From assembly GCA_015698045.1 (NCBI GenBank), contig BLAL01000315.1:496001-560000 (forward strand): a DNA stretch of 64,000 nucleotides, given 5' to 3'. Source of the DNA: Rhizophagus clarus. Taxonomy: Eukaryota; Glomeromycota; Glomeromycetes; Glomerales; Glomeraceae. The stretch's first letter is position 1. Each line of letters starts with the position of its first letter. Below, piece by piece: positions 45,721 through 57,980 of the stretch. A program made the position numbers and the translations under genes. The notes under the pieces are model-generated. The model worked only from the letters and a program-made list of their open reading frames with translations. It ran no database searches and was not told the DNA's origin.

Positions 45721-48061
45721 TATTTAATTAATTTAATATTATAACTTGTAAATTTAATCTCGCATTATAAATAAAAATAAAAGATTTTTAAAGTTCTTTA
45801 AAACTAATCAATATTTTACAAAAAAAATAAATCTAATACAATTAATTATGTGATTTATATTTGAACATACTATATACAAATAGAAATTTTCTAATATTAA
45901 ATAACAATAATTTATTTGTATACAATATTAAAATAGTTTAAAGTTTTATTATTTATTGATATTAATTATATTATTAATTAGATGTATATATATAGACTAA
46001 TCAGCAGAATTAACAAAATTAATTTAAATTAAGAAATTTGATGATAATTTAATAAAAATAAAGTTTCACAGGTTGGTTACATTTGTGCTACATGATCATA
46101 TGACACAGATATCAAGAAATTATTTCAACAAAGTAGCGTTAAAACTTTTTTTTATTAGTAAACTCCTTATTGAATTCTTCATCAACTCCCTATCAAACTT
46201 TTCATCAAAGTAAGTTGAAAATTTTTGCAAGTATACTACTGATAGTTATTTTATATTGGATATAACTTGCAGCTATTTTTTTTTGTTTTTTTTTTATAGT
46301 TTGTAAAAAAAATCTTATTTAGAAAGCAAAATTAATCAAAAAAATTTTTTAAATAAATAAATAACTATGTTAATAATAAAGTTTTAACAAATTTATATTA
46401 TGTATTGATATTCATAGATTATACTTAGCTGATCTAGGGAATTATATAATATTGTATATAGTATTTAATTTGAATATTTATCAATAAATATAACACGATC
46501 TTTGAATTAAAAAAAATATATATATTATGTATTGAATAATTGTTTATTTAAAATCTATTTGATATTTGTTATTAATTACTAATTTTTTTTTTCGCTAATA
46601 TTCTGGATTTTTATTTCTTTTTTTAATAAACTAACTTTATAATAATATTATTTCTATTTTATAGAAATTTCTTTTATTGGTTTCAGAATAAAGAGACAAA
46701 TTTTTAAAAAAGGTTTTAAAAGGTTTTTTTTATATATTTTTTGATCATTTTTTTCAATTTTTCTTATATAGAAACAGTTTTTGATCAATTTTTATCAGTA
46801 TTGTACCACACATCTGATGATTGGCAAATTCTACCAATTGGCCCATATAATATATAATATATATATATTTTGATAAACTTTATATAACTAATAAAGAGTA
46901 TAATTTGTATTAATTACTGTATATAATAATAATATAAATATTGTATAGTAGTATTTATATTAATATTACTTAATAATCCTTACTGCTGATCATTCAGCCC
47001 AAAATTTTCTGTTAAAAAAACTCATATTTTTTTACACATTTAATGCTTTTTCTAACAAGTTATTTCACCTTTTCAATAAAAATAGACCCTATGCAACTAG
47101 CTTCAACCAAAGAAGAGTTATTTGTAACTATTAAAATTCAAACACAAGCGCTTTTATATAACCTAATTAAAATTATTCTCCAGATATTTGAAGACTTTAC
47201 TGTGACTGCATTTGCAGTAGCTGGGCTATATAAAAGCTTCCCTAACTTCCAACTCCTATTAGATTTTGAATTAATTACATTTAACACTTCTATATAACAA
47301 AAGATAGTAGCGAATATGATAGCTACCTTTTATAATCTTTCTACCATGGCTTTCTTAGAAACTTGCATTTTTTCAGCTTTCAATAAAATTATATGTGATG
47401 CTATAAAATATATAGATAAAATTAATAAAAAGTACCAATTAGAACTCTTATTCTTACAGGATCATCAGACAAAGGCATTTTAAAATCTCTTAAACTAGCT
47501 GTCAATTTATCAAATATAGAAATAGATATAGACAACATGCACTAATCAACTGCTACATATTCTAATGGCGCAATCTATATCTGTATTCTCTCATTCTACT
47601 AATAACAACACCTCCTCCTAAAAACTAGTGTTAACTAAGAAATATGCCAAAAATCAGCTAATTTAATAGAAAGATAAGGAGTTAACTTAAAAATCAGGTT
47701 CTTATGATTGGCTATAAATTATATAATATATATAATATATTATTATTATTTATATATATATTAAAATAGTTTTTTGCAATTATCTTGCCATTTAATAGTT
47801 CAATTAATTAAATTTTTTGTTTTGTAAGGCTTATCAAAAACTATAAATAAAAAAAAATTTATAAAATTGGATTATTAGATTATAAGTTAATTATATAATT
47901 ATAATTATATATATTATTATATATTTTTTTAGCCAATCAAAATGTGATCAGATGGGAGGTAGAGGGATAAGGACTACTAATTGAAAAAAATCAGTCAATT
48001 TCTGATATGCTTCTAAGAATCAGAAGAAAAAACTAAAGAAACAAGTAAGAGCTAAAACTAA

Positions 48062-48652
48062 AGATGGTCATCAGTCCTAGAAGACCACGGTCCTACGGTC
48101 CTACATCTTAAAAAGACAGACCAGTCTGTCTTGGTATAGGACTGTGGTCTTTTGGTCCTGTATCGCATACAATAAGACTATCGGTCCTTTTAAGGATCGG
48201 GCTGGACCGCAGTCTTTTTAGGACTGATCAGTCTTTTCTTTTTTTTTCCTTTATTTTAAAAAAAAAATGATTGTAAATAAATTACCAAATTTCAAGATGC
48301 ATAAATATATAATATATACAGTAACTTAAAATATTTTAAATTAATGAATTAGAGTATTTTTTTCAAAAAAATATAGGCGTATAAGTGGAAAAAAATGATT
48401 ATCATTATTTTATTTATTTGTGATTTCAAAATCGGTCAGTCTTTATATTTTTTTATAAAGATCTTTATTAAATTAATAGCTATACTTAATATAAAAATTG
48501 TTTATTATATGAAGACTGATATGAGGACTGGTCAGTCCTTGAGACCGGTCTTACTGCGCTACAAGAAAATGAAAGACTGTGGTCTGATCCTACAAGTCCT
48601 GGGACTGGCCAGTCCAGGACTGAGTAGGACTGGTAGGACCGATGACCATCCT
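48062..48652. mobile_element. MITE built of GGTCCTA/AGGACTG words
   Basis: The termini GATGGTCATCxGTCCTA are mirrored at 48,062 and 48,652. More than 25 copies of GTCCT/AGGAC/GACTG words in both orientations fill the two outer zones (48,070-48,240; 48,515-48,650), and the centre is AT-rich. It appears to interrupt the degraded coding region that resumes at 48,653, with AACTAA on both sides. Confidence 0.75.
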
Positions 48653-49335
48653 TAACTAAGACCAAAAAAGTGCTTTTTCAGAAAAATGGCTCAAATTTTT
48701 TTTCAAATGCATTATTTAATCCTTCTCTTGCTAGTCTATACTAACAGCCTGCAGAATCTAAAATATCAAACTCTTCTAGTTCTTCAACTTACCTTATTTC
48801 AAGTAATAATAAAGAATTAGTAAACATCAACAAAAAAGCCAAATTGTAAGATGGTTATACAGAAAGTAATAATATCATTATTACTGGCTACCAATCTGAT
48901 CAAAATGAAAAAAATCTTATGTTAGATTTAATGGTATATGATATTCAAGGAAAAGTGGTATCAGTCAGTACACAAGTATAAAAGAAGTATCTAATTGTGA
49001 GAGTTTGACTAATACTGAATCATAATTGTTTCAAGGCTTATAATAATAATGATTGGACAGTTTCTCTTGAAAATATTCCTGTCTATTGATTTTCTACTAC
49101 TTGAAGTCTTTTTGAAAAAAAATAGTGTGAGAAATTTCAGGCTGCCATTTCAAATATTCTTTCAGATATAACTTATAAATCATTATTCCTTAATGGTATT
49201 TTTAGTTAATTTTTTATTGAAAGCAACTTATGATCTTTTAAAATTACTAAAGAGCAGGACAGTTCTCAAATACTTATAGGATACTTTGTAATCTGGGATA
49301 TGCTATTTCATAGGATTTCTTATAAGTAATAGTAG
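48653..49335 (+). pseudogene. Degraded transposon ORF (RRM-like/retroelement ORF1 type)
   Basis: Stop-broken plus-strand reading with long recognisable runs: NEKNLMLDLMVYDIQGKVVS, FKAYNNNDWTVSLENIPVY, CEKFQAAISNILSDITYKSL and DSSQILIGYFVIWDMLF. From memory, closely similar multi-copy ORFs occur in Rhizophagus repeats and resemble nucleic-acid-binding ORF1 proteins. No intact frame remains. Confidence 0.45.
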
Positions 49336-49639
49336 AATAATATAGAATTAATTATCTTGGTGTCATCACTTCATGCTAATAATACTGAGCAAAACTGAAA
49401 CTTTTTGTCACATGATAAATTTGAAACATATTTCACCATCATATTTTAATTTCTGAAATTATAAAATATTTTGTCATTTGACAAAATTATCACATGATGA
49501 AACTAAATATAAATTATTATATTAGATCTACTGACAGATAATCAAAATAATTCAGTACAAGAATTCTAGCAATTTAATGCTTTATAAAATGGATTTTAAG
49601 TTATATGACTATATTATTTTTTATTTCAATATATTTTTA

Positions 49640-51007
49640 AATTCTAATTTTTTAAAGCTCTCAACAAATGAATAAGTCCAATCAGTATATTTATCTATAA
49701 TTGCATAAGTCTAATATCTGATTGAAAACAATATTTATATGCACTTCACAACTATTTTAGTAATCATCATACAGGAAAATTTTTTGTAAATGAAATTGCT
49801 GATATTATAGGATAAATCAGTCCTAAAAAATAATAGCATTAGTTACAGATAATACTACTAATTGTGTTAAAATACGAGAGATAATTTTAAGTCAATTTTC
49901 AAATATTATCAACATTTAATGTATTGTTCATTTTATTAATTTAATGACCAAAGATATTATGAGTATGCTTCAAAATTCAAATAATATTTCACAATTTACA
50001 ATTTCTAAGCACAATTTCTCTAATTTAAGTCATGATTTTGCGAAATAAACAATTAAAGGTTGTAATCAAATTGTATCATTTTTTAAAAAATCTTATACAA
50101 AAGGATATTTATTGGCTGATACTGTATTCATATTGAAAATTCAAGATGGAAGTTTCAAAACAAAACATATTGCAAGACTAGGTAGACTTTTATGTACAAA
50201 ACTACTAGTTTAATTTTACGTTTATAAACAGCATTAAAATATGTAAGTTTATATTTGGTATATTTATTACTCAATGCTTATTTTATTTTACAAACTATAT
50301 TTTATAAAATGAATTAAAATTTTAATATCTATAAATAATTATAGATTTTGGTAAACAATTCTAACAAAATTACAAGCAAAGTTATTAAAAAATATATCTG
50401 AAGCTTAGAATTTTTTATAAATTAACCAAGATTTTAAAGCCAATTAAAAGACAATTACTTTACTTAAAAGTGCAAGTATAAATCTCTCAGATTGTTTTAT
50501 ACAATTAATTTTATTAGCAAATACTATTAAAAAATTATCTTCTCAAGGAATAGTGGAATTTTATCAGCACTACATCAAAGTATTTAATAAACGTTAGGTT
50601 AATTTTAATCCAAAATTATACATACTTGCATACTTTTTACATCTGGGTTATTGCTGTAGTTAGTATAATTCTCTAATTTTATTTTTGAATATTTATAAAC
50701 ATAAAACTAAAAAAATAATTGTAATTCTTTAATATCTTTAATAGTATATAGATTAAAAATAGAATATTGGAAAATTATAACTACCACTACAATGCAAATT
50801 TGGCAAAATAATGAAAGGGATAAGAAATTATATGATTGGCTTTAACATAAATATGTAACTATGAATTATGACGTGAGCTATATGATCAAGAATTTGATAG
50901 ACAACTTGAAATACCAATAAGTTGATAGCTTTTGATCAAAGATAAATATAAATTATCTTTGTGATTTAGTCATAATGATATTTTTTATCACTCCATATAG
51001 TGTGAGG
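49640..51007 (+). pseudogene. hAT transposase remnant, N-terminal/catalytic part
   Basis: Across stops and frameshifts the plus strand shows HHTGKFFVNEIADIIG, LVTDNTTNCVKIREIILSQF and CIVHFINLMTKDIMSMLQ, the catalytic-core order of fungal hAT transposases (D in VTDN; C-x-x-H). Then come AK.TIKGCNQIVSFFKKSY and, near 50,800, IWQNNERDKKLYDWL and HKYVTMNYDVSYMIKN. The coding region is cut at 51,007 by the insertion of element A and continues at 52,729. The protein cannot be made from this copy. Confidence 0.7.
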
Positions 51008-52728
51008 TAGTGTTCCACAAACGATTTGGTCAAATCAAATCAATTCGGATTTGATTTGAATTTTGATTTGATTTGATTTGATAATTTTGATTTGCAAATC
51101 GAATCCAAACTTCAAAACAAGATTTGAGTTCAAATCCAAATTAAAAAAAAGATTTGATTTGATTTCAAATCAAATTCAAATTAGCTTAAACTAATTTAAT
51201 CAAATCTGAATTAAATCTGACAAATCCAAATCAAATCCAAATCAAATCAAATTAAATATACATGTCCTATTTAAACGTAATTACAGGACTCCAAACAATA
51301 CTAATATAACTCACAAATAATCTGCATGCGTTTACTATTAACTCTATGCAACTTTTTTTTCATAGTAACGCTACACAAACTTACATCTTAGTTAAAAAAA
51401 AATTTTAAAAAATTTGTTAATGCTATAATGAATTATTCGGTATAAAGGCAGGGTCATGTGACTTGCCAATCTAATCAGATAATCTGAATATCTGATCTTT
51501 TTTTTAATCATTTATCAGTTTATTTTTGTAGTGTTGCCAGACAAAAAGCATGACCAAACTTTTGGAATTAAGGTAAGGGAGGGTAAGAAGTGTTTTTCAG
51601 TGTTTTTTTTAACTAATTAATTAATTATTTTTTATTTTTATTTTTTGTAGTGTTGCCAGATAAAAAACACGACTGGACTTTTGGAATTAAGGTAAGGGAG
51701 GGTTGGGGGAGGTGTTTTGTTATTTTTTTTAATTAATTAAGTATTGATTTTTTTTTATTTTTTGTAGTATTGCCAGACGAAAAGCATGACTGGACTTTTG
51801 GAATTAAGGTAAGGGAGGGTGGAGGAAGTGTTTTTTAGTATTTTTTTTAACTAATTAATTATTTTTTTTATTTTTTGTAGTGTTGCCAAGCAAAAAATAT
51901 AACCAGACTTTTGGAATTAGGGTATTAAAAACTGAAAAAGAATAATAAAAATAAATAAATTTGGTATAAAATACCAAAAAAAAGTGAAAAAATAAATAAA
52001 ATAAAATAAATTTTAGTAAATACCAAGTAATTTAATTTACCAAAATTAGTATTTTTTAAAAATAAATCCACGTATATCTATTATAAACTCTACGCAAACA
52101 TAATATGTGAGTTACTCCCAAATTGACTGATCTATGCAAACTCAATTTGTAGGTTTAAAAAGTAATTTCATATAAACTCTACGCAAACCTGTATGTGAGT
52201 TATATTAGTATTATTCAGGTTCTATAATTACCGTAAATATTATTGGTAGTTATTGCAACCACATGATGTCTAAATACACTAAAGAAATACGTTTTGCAAC
52301 ATTTTTTTATTAATAATGTATTGTAAAATGCATTTTTTATTTAAATAATTAAAAAAAAACATTTTGCAATATTTTTTTATTAGTATTGTGTTGCGAAATG
52401 CATTTTTTTATTAAATTAATTAAAAAAAAATGTTTTGCAACATTTTTATTAATATTGCGTTGCAAAACGCATTTTTTTATTTAAAATTCAACAAATCAAA
52501 CCAAATCACAAATCTATTTAAATGAATTTGATTTGATTTGAATTTAAATTTGAATTTGATTTGAATCGAATCAAATTTAAATCAAATCAAATCAAATTTG
52601 AATCAAATTTCAAATCAGATTTGAATGGTTTGATTCAAATCTGAATTCAAACTTTTCAGATTTGATTTAATCAAATCAAATTTCAAATCTAACCTGATTT
52701 GGTCTAATTTGATTTGTGCAGAACACTA
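51008..52728 (+). mobile_element. hAT-type satellite-carrying element A (older copy), TSD GTGTGAGG
   Basis: A 1,721-bp element. Ends TAGTGTTCCACA / complement of TAGTGTTCTGCA. The 8-bp duplication GTGTGAGG is at 51,000-51,007 and 52,729-52,736. Both outer ~230-bp zones are saturated with TTTGATTTGA/TCAAATCAAA words. The centre has four ~119-bp exon-intron-like units (exon starts near 51,532, 51,651, 51,769, 51,881), then AT-rich sequence and a three-copy TTTTGCAACATTTTTTTATTA repeat. It was inserted in a hAT transposase gene, whose frame resumes exactly after the second duplication. There is no coding capacity. Confidence 0.88.
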
Positions 52729-53224
52729 GTGTGAGGTGTGAAAGAGTTTTTTTCACTTTAAGTTGATTGTATGATAAATGAAGACAATGTTTAGGATTTT
52801 TAAGAGTTGAGAATATAGTAAAGATTTGTTTATTTATATATCCAATATAAAAATTGAGTTTGTTTATGTTAGCCAAAAACATACAGTGAATAAATTATAT
52901 GAAATAATTAATGATTCAACATTTTTACAGTTTGAAAATGTGAATGAAAGTGAACTGATTTCAGCGCTTTTAGAAATTCCTAATTATGAAATTTAAGTTT
53001 TAATAATTGAAAAGTTTATTGATTTAAAGAAAACAGTAAAGAAATTAGATGATAAGAATAGTGATAAAAGTGCAAATGATAGTAAAATTAATAGCAGTAA
53101 TATTAATAATTATAGTGATAACAATAATGATAATGAAAATAATAATGTGGAGGTAGAAACTAATAGTTATAATATTGAAGAATTAATTAATAAATATTTA
53201 CTGGATAATAAAGATATATCATGA
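52729..53224 (+). pseudogene. hAT transposase remnant, C-terminal dimerisation part
   Basis: Continuation of the remnant at 49,640-51,007. Joined across the target duplication, the frame reads YSVRCERVFFTLS*LYDK, the conserved end of the hAT dimerisation region, then QFENVNESELISALLEI and an Asn/Asp/Lys-rich tail (KKLDDKNSDKSANDSKINSS) ending in NIEELINKYLLDNKDIS and TGA at 53,222-53,224. Several stops are present. Confidence 0.7.
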
Positions 53225-53502
53225 ATTGTAGTCAAAATAATTATTCAGCTAATATTTTTTTTGTATATTAATCAATAAAGTAATAAATATTAAAAAAAAG
53301 TGATATTAAAATTTTTTTTAATAATTATCATATGTTTATTGTATTATGTTTAACCAAAATTAGTTTTGTCATTCCAGATAAAAGATTAAGTTTTGAAATT
53401 AATTTAGGTTTCAGAAAAGGTTTAGTAACTTAAAAAAAATACAAAACATTTCAAATTTGAAAAAACAGTTTCATCCAGGATTATTAACTTTAATGTCTTG
53501 AA
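53225..53502. other. Spacer between hAT remnant and element B
   Basis: AT-rich with no gene recognised. It ends in GTCTTGAA, the left target duplication of element B. Confidence 0.4.
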
Positions 53503-56500
53503 TAGTGTTCCGCACAAATCAAATTAGACCAAATCAGGTTAGATTTGAAATTTGATTTGATCAAATCAAATCTGAAAAGTTTGAATTTGGATTTGAATCA
53601 AACCATTCAAATCTGATTTGAAATTTGATTTGAATTTGATTTGATTTGATTTAAATTTGATTCGATTCAAATCAAATTCAAATTCAAATCAAATCAAATT
53701 CATTCAAATAGATTTGTGATTTGGTTTGATTTGTTGAATTTTAAATAAAAAAATGCGTTTTGCAACGCAATATTAATAAAAAAATGTTGCGAAACGTATT
53801 TCTTTAGTGTGTTTAAGGAGGGTTGGACATCATGTGGTTGCAGTAACTACCAATAATATTTACGGTAATTACAGGACCCCAAATAATACCAATATAACTC
53901 ACATACGGGTTTGCGTAGAGTTTATATGAAATTACTTTTTAAACCTACAAATTGAGTTTGCGTAGATCGGTCAATTTGGGATATTATGTTTGTGTAGAGT
54001 TTATAATAGATATACGTGGATTTATTTTTAAAAAATACTAATTTTGGTAAATTAAATTACTCGGTATTTACCAAAATTTATTTTATTTTATTTATTTTTT
54101 CACTTTTTTTCGGTATTTTATACCAAATTTATTTATTTTTATTATTCTTTTTCGGGTTTTAATACCCTAATTCCAAAAGTCCGGTCGTGTTTTTCGCCCG
54201 GCAACACTACAAAAAATAAAAAAAAAATAATTAATTTGTTAAAAAAAATACCGAAAAACACTTCACCCACCCTCCCTTACCTTAATTCCAAAAGTCCGGT
54301 CGTGCTTTTCGTCCGGCAACACTACAAAAAATAAAAAAAAAATCAATACTTAATTAATTAAAAAAAAAACAACGAAACACCTCCCCCAACCCTCCCTTAC
54401 CTTAATTCCAAAAGTCCGGTCATGCTTTTCGTCTGGCAACACTACAAAAAAATAAAAAAAAAAACAATTAATTAGTTAAAAAAAATACCGAAAAACACTT
54501 CCCCCACCCTCCCTTACCTTAATTCCAAAAGTCCGGTCATGCTTTTCGTCCGGCAACACTACAAAAAAATAAAAAAAAGGTTAATACTTAATTAATTAAA
54601 AAAAAACAACGAAACACCTCCCCCAACCCTCCCTTACCTTAATTCCAAAAGTCTGGTCGTGCTTTTCGTCTGGCAACACTACAAAAAGTAAAAAAAAAAG
54701 TTAATACTTAATTAATTAAAAAAAAAAAAACAACGAAACACCTCCCCCAACCCCTCCCTTACCTTAATTACAAAAGTCCGGTCGTGCATTTCGTCCGGCA
54801 ACACTACAAAAAAATAAAAAAAAATAATTAATTAAATAGTTAAAAAAAACACCGAAAAACACTTCCCCACCCTCCCTTACCTTAATTCCAAAAGTCCGGT
54901 CGTGCTTTTCGTCCGGCAACACTACAAAAAAATAAAAAAAAAAACAATTAGTTAAAAAAAATACCGAAAAACACTTCCCCCACCCTCCCTTACCTTAATT
55001 CCAAAAGTCCGGTCATGCTTTTCGTCCGGAAACACTACAAAAAAATAAAAAAAAAGGTTAATACTTAATTAATTAAGAAAAACAACGAAACACCTCCCCC
55101 AACCCTCCCTTACCTTAATTCCAAAAGACCAGTCGTGCTTTTCGTCTGGCAACACTACAAAAAGTAAAAAAAAAAGTTAATACTTAATTAATTAAAGAAA
55201 AAAACAACGAAACACCTCCCCCAACCCCTCCCTTACCTTAATTCCAAAAGTCCGGTCGTGCTTTTCGTCCGGCAACACTACAAAAAAATAAAAAAAAAAT
55301 AATTAATTAAATAGTTAAAAAAAACACCGAAAAACACTTCCCCACCTTCCCTTACCTTAATTCCAAAAGTCCGGTCGTGCTTTTCGTCCGGCAACACTAC
55401 AAAAAAATAAAAAAAAAAACAATTAATTAGTTAAAAAAAATACCGAAAAACACTTCCCCCACCCTCCCTTACCTTAATTCCAAAAGTCCGGTCGTGCTTT
55501 TCGTCCGGCAACACTACAAAAAAATAAAAAAAAAACAATTAATTAGTTAAAAAAAATACCGAAAAACACTTCCCCCACCCTCCCTTACCTTAATTCCAAA
55601 AGTCCGGTCATGCTTTTCGTCCGGCAACACTACAAAAAATAAAAAAAAAGGTTAATACTTAATTAATTAAAAAAAAACAACGAAACACCTCCCCCAACCC
55701 TCCCTTACCTTAATTCCAAAAGTCTGGTTGTGCTTTTCGTCTGGCAACACTACAAAAAGTAAAAAAAAAAGTTAATACTTAATTAATTAAAGAAAAAAAC
55801 AACGAAACACCTCCCCCAACCCCTCCCTTACCTTAATTCCAAAAGTCCGGTCGTGCTTTTCGTCTGGATACACTACAAAAAAATAAAAAAAAAATAATTA
55901 ATTAAATAGTTAAAAAAAACACCGAAAAACACTTCCTCACCCTCCCTTACCTTAATTCCAAAAGTCCGGTCGTGCTTTTCGTCCGGCAACACTACAAAAA
56001 AATAAAAAAAAAACAATTAATTAGTTAAAAAAAATACCGAAAAACACTTCCCCCACCCTCCCTTACCTTAATTCCAAAAGTCCGGTCGTGCCTTTCGTCC
56101 GGCAACACTACAAAAAAATAAAAAAAAAGGTTAATACTTAATTAATTAAAAAAAAACAACGAAACACCTCCCCCAACCCTCCCTTACCTTAATTCCAAAA
56201 GTCCAGTCGTGCTTTTCGTCTGGCAACACTACAAAAAGTAAAAAAAAAAGTTAATACTTAATTAATTAAAAAAAAACAACGAAACACCTCCCCCAACCCC
56301 TCCCTTACCTTAATTCCAAAAGTCCGGTCGTGCATTTCTTCCGGCAACACTACAAAAAATAAAAAAAAAATAATTAATTAAATAGTTAAAAAAAACACCG
56401 AAAAACACTTCACCACCCTCCCTTACCTTAATTCCAAAAGTCCGGTCGTGCATTTCGTCCGGCAACACTACAAAAAAATAAAAAAAAAATAATTAATTAA

Positions 56501-57342
56501 ATAGTTAAAAAAAACACCGAAAAACACTTCCCCACCCTCCCTTACCTTAATTCCAAAAGTCCGGTCGTGCTTTTCGTCCGGCAACACTACAAAAAGTAAA
56601 AAAAAAGTTAATACTTAAATTAATTAAAAAAAAAACAACGAAACACCTCCCCCAACCCCTCCCTTACCTTAATTCCAAAAGTCCGGTCGTGCCTTTCGTC
56701 CGGCAACACTACAAAAAATAAAAATAAAAAATAATTAATTAATTAGTTAAAAAAAACACCGAAAAACATTTCTCACCCTCCCTTACCTTAATTCCAAAAG
56801 TCCGGTCGTGCTTTTCGTCCGGCAACACTACAAAAAGTAAAAAAAAAAGTTAATACTTAATTAATTAAAAAAAAAACAACGAAACACCTTCCCCAACCCC
56901 TCCCTTACCTTAATTCCAAAAGTCCGGTCGTGCCTTTCGTCCGGCAACACTACAAAAATAAACTGATAAATGATTAAAAAAAATGATCGGATATTCGGAT
57001 TATCTGATTAGATCGGCAAGTCACATGACCCTGCCTTTATACATTAGTATTGTTCGGGGTCCTGTAATTACGTTTAACCAGGTCATGTATATTTAATTCG
57101 ATTTGATTTGGATTTGATTTGGATTTGTCAGATTTGATTCGGATTTGATTGAATTAGTTTAAGCTAATTTGAATTTGATTTGAAATCGAATCAAATCTTT
57201 TTTTTTTAATTTGGATTTGAACTCAAATCTTGTTTTGAAGTTTGGATTTGATTTGCAAATCAAAATTATCAAATCGAATCAAATCAAACTTCAAATCAAA
57301 TCCGAATTGATTTGATTTGACCAAATCGTTTGCGGAACACTA
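53503..57342 (-). mobile_element. hAT-type satellite-carrying element B (younger copy), TSD GTCTTGAA
   Basis: A 3,840-bp inverted relative of element A. Ends TAGTGTTCCGCA on both sides; GTCTTGAA duplicated at 53,495-53,502 and 57,343-57,350. Subterminal TTTGATTTGA/TCAAATCAAA zones lie at 53,505-53,740 and 57,085-57,325. The centre is an expanded ~119-bp satellite with about 24 units (54,180-56,960). CpGs (TCCGGTCGTG, TTTTCGTCCGG) are abundant here and mostly TpG/CpA in element A, so this copy is younger or less decayed. There is no transposase; mobilisation in trans by a hAT enzyme is inferred. Confidence 0.9.
54180..56960 (-). repeat. ~119-bp satellite, ~24 units, each an exon-intron-like module
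   Basis: On the minus strand each unit is TTTTTTGTAG | 41-nt block TGTTGCCAGACG..GGAATTAAG | GTAAGGGAGG, e.g. block 54,281-54,321. The ~78-nt spacer contains TAATTAATTAAGTATTAAC, a branch-point-like area, and a T-run. Spacers come in two types, one with GGGGGAGGTGTTTCGTTG and one with GAAGTGTTTTTCGGTATT, in irregular alternation. Because 41 is not a multiple of 3, successive joined blocks change frame and meet stops within about three units, so a repeat protein is unlikely. Confidence 0.85.
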
Positions 57343-57350
57343 GTCTTGAA

Positions 57351-57980
57351 GCAGTCAACTAAGAAAGGTTTACATAAGTCTAATAGCAAATAAAATGGAT
57401 TTAAGAATAAGGTAAAAATCAAGTGACAATTAGAACAACTGATTAGTTTGTACAGCTAACATGTTTAAAACAGGGAGTTAGTTACTGAAAGGAAATTGTT
57501 TCTTAATTGATTTTTTATTTAAAAAATTAGCATTTTTTACAATATTTCTTTTTTATTTTATTTTTTCTTATACCCTTAGATTAGTAATTATTAGTTGTAT
57601 TGGTAAGACTATAGCTTAAATGAGCTTTGGATGTATATTTCAGTACATAGATACAATATATTATATGTTTTCCCTATTTACCAATAAAATATGTGATGTC
57701 CAACATCTTTAAATTTAAAAAAAATTAATTAACATTACTTTGTAATGTTAACTAATATAAATACAATATCATATAATATCTATAAATTACTAATAAAAAT
57801 TACTGTAAAAAAACTATTAATTTATTAATCTAAAAAAAAAATCAAAATAAATCTTTATTTTTAAACATATTTTTTTATATATAATTTTATTTTACACTTA
57901 TGAGAAATCTATTTTAAAAGTAAGCAAAATTCTAATAACTTATATAAACTTATATACTAATATAAATAAGAAGTTATCTA
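57351..57980. other. Gene-free spacer with degenerate hairpin relative
   Basis: AT-rich. At about 57,727-57,785 lies ATTAACATTAC-TTT-GTAATGTTAA followed by CTAATATAAATACAATATCAT, a decayed half of the hairpin family at 19,083-19,163. Confidence 0.5.

Larger units (their letters stand above)
43247..48011. mobile_element. Large foldback element with ~400-bp inverted arms
   Basis: The outer ends AGCATACTAGAAAT (43,247) and the complement of AGCATATCAGAAAT (48,011) start long imperfect arms. Shared mirrored blocks include TTTGATCACATTTTGATTxG, TATATAATAATATATATAAT, CTAATAATCCAATTTT, ATAATTGCAAA and TTATAGCCAATCATAAGAAC, then TAAATTAGCTGATTTTTG. The left arm is lengthened to ~900 bp by two later insertions (43,293-43,469 and 43,735-44,051); the right arm is about 47,641-48,011. 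The ~3.5-kb interior contains a pyrimidine-rich tract (44,930-45,720) and a stop-broken coding-like stretch (47,040-47,640, plus strand, beginning with an 84-codon open frame) that I cannot assign. The superfamily is unknown because no clear target duplication was found. Confidence 0.75.

Noticed and set aside
48395..48655. 86-codon frame ending in TGRTDDHP
   Set aside because: Overlaps the right word-rich end of the 48,062-48,652 MITE; fortuitous.
54180..56960. CRISPR-like regularly spaced repeats
   Set aside because: Eukaryotic context; both repeat and spacer recur in every unit with no unique spacers, so this is a satellite.
54180..56960. Tandem-repeat protein gene (LPDEKHDRTFGIK-like unit on the minus strand)
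   Set aside because: The 41-nt block is not a multiple of three and spacers contain stops, so neither spliced nor unspliced reading stays open.
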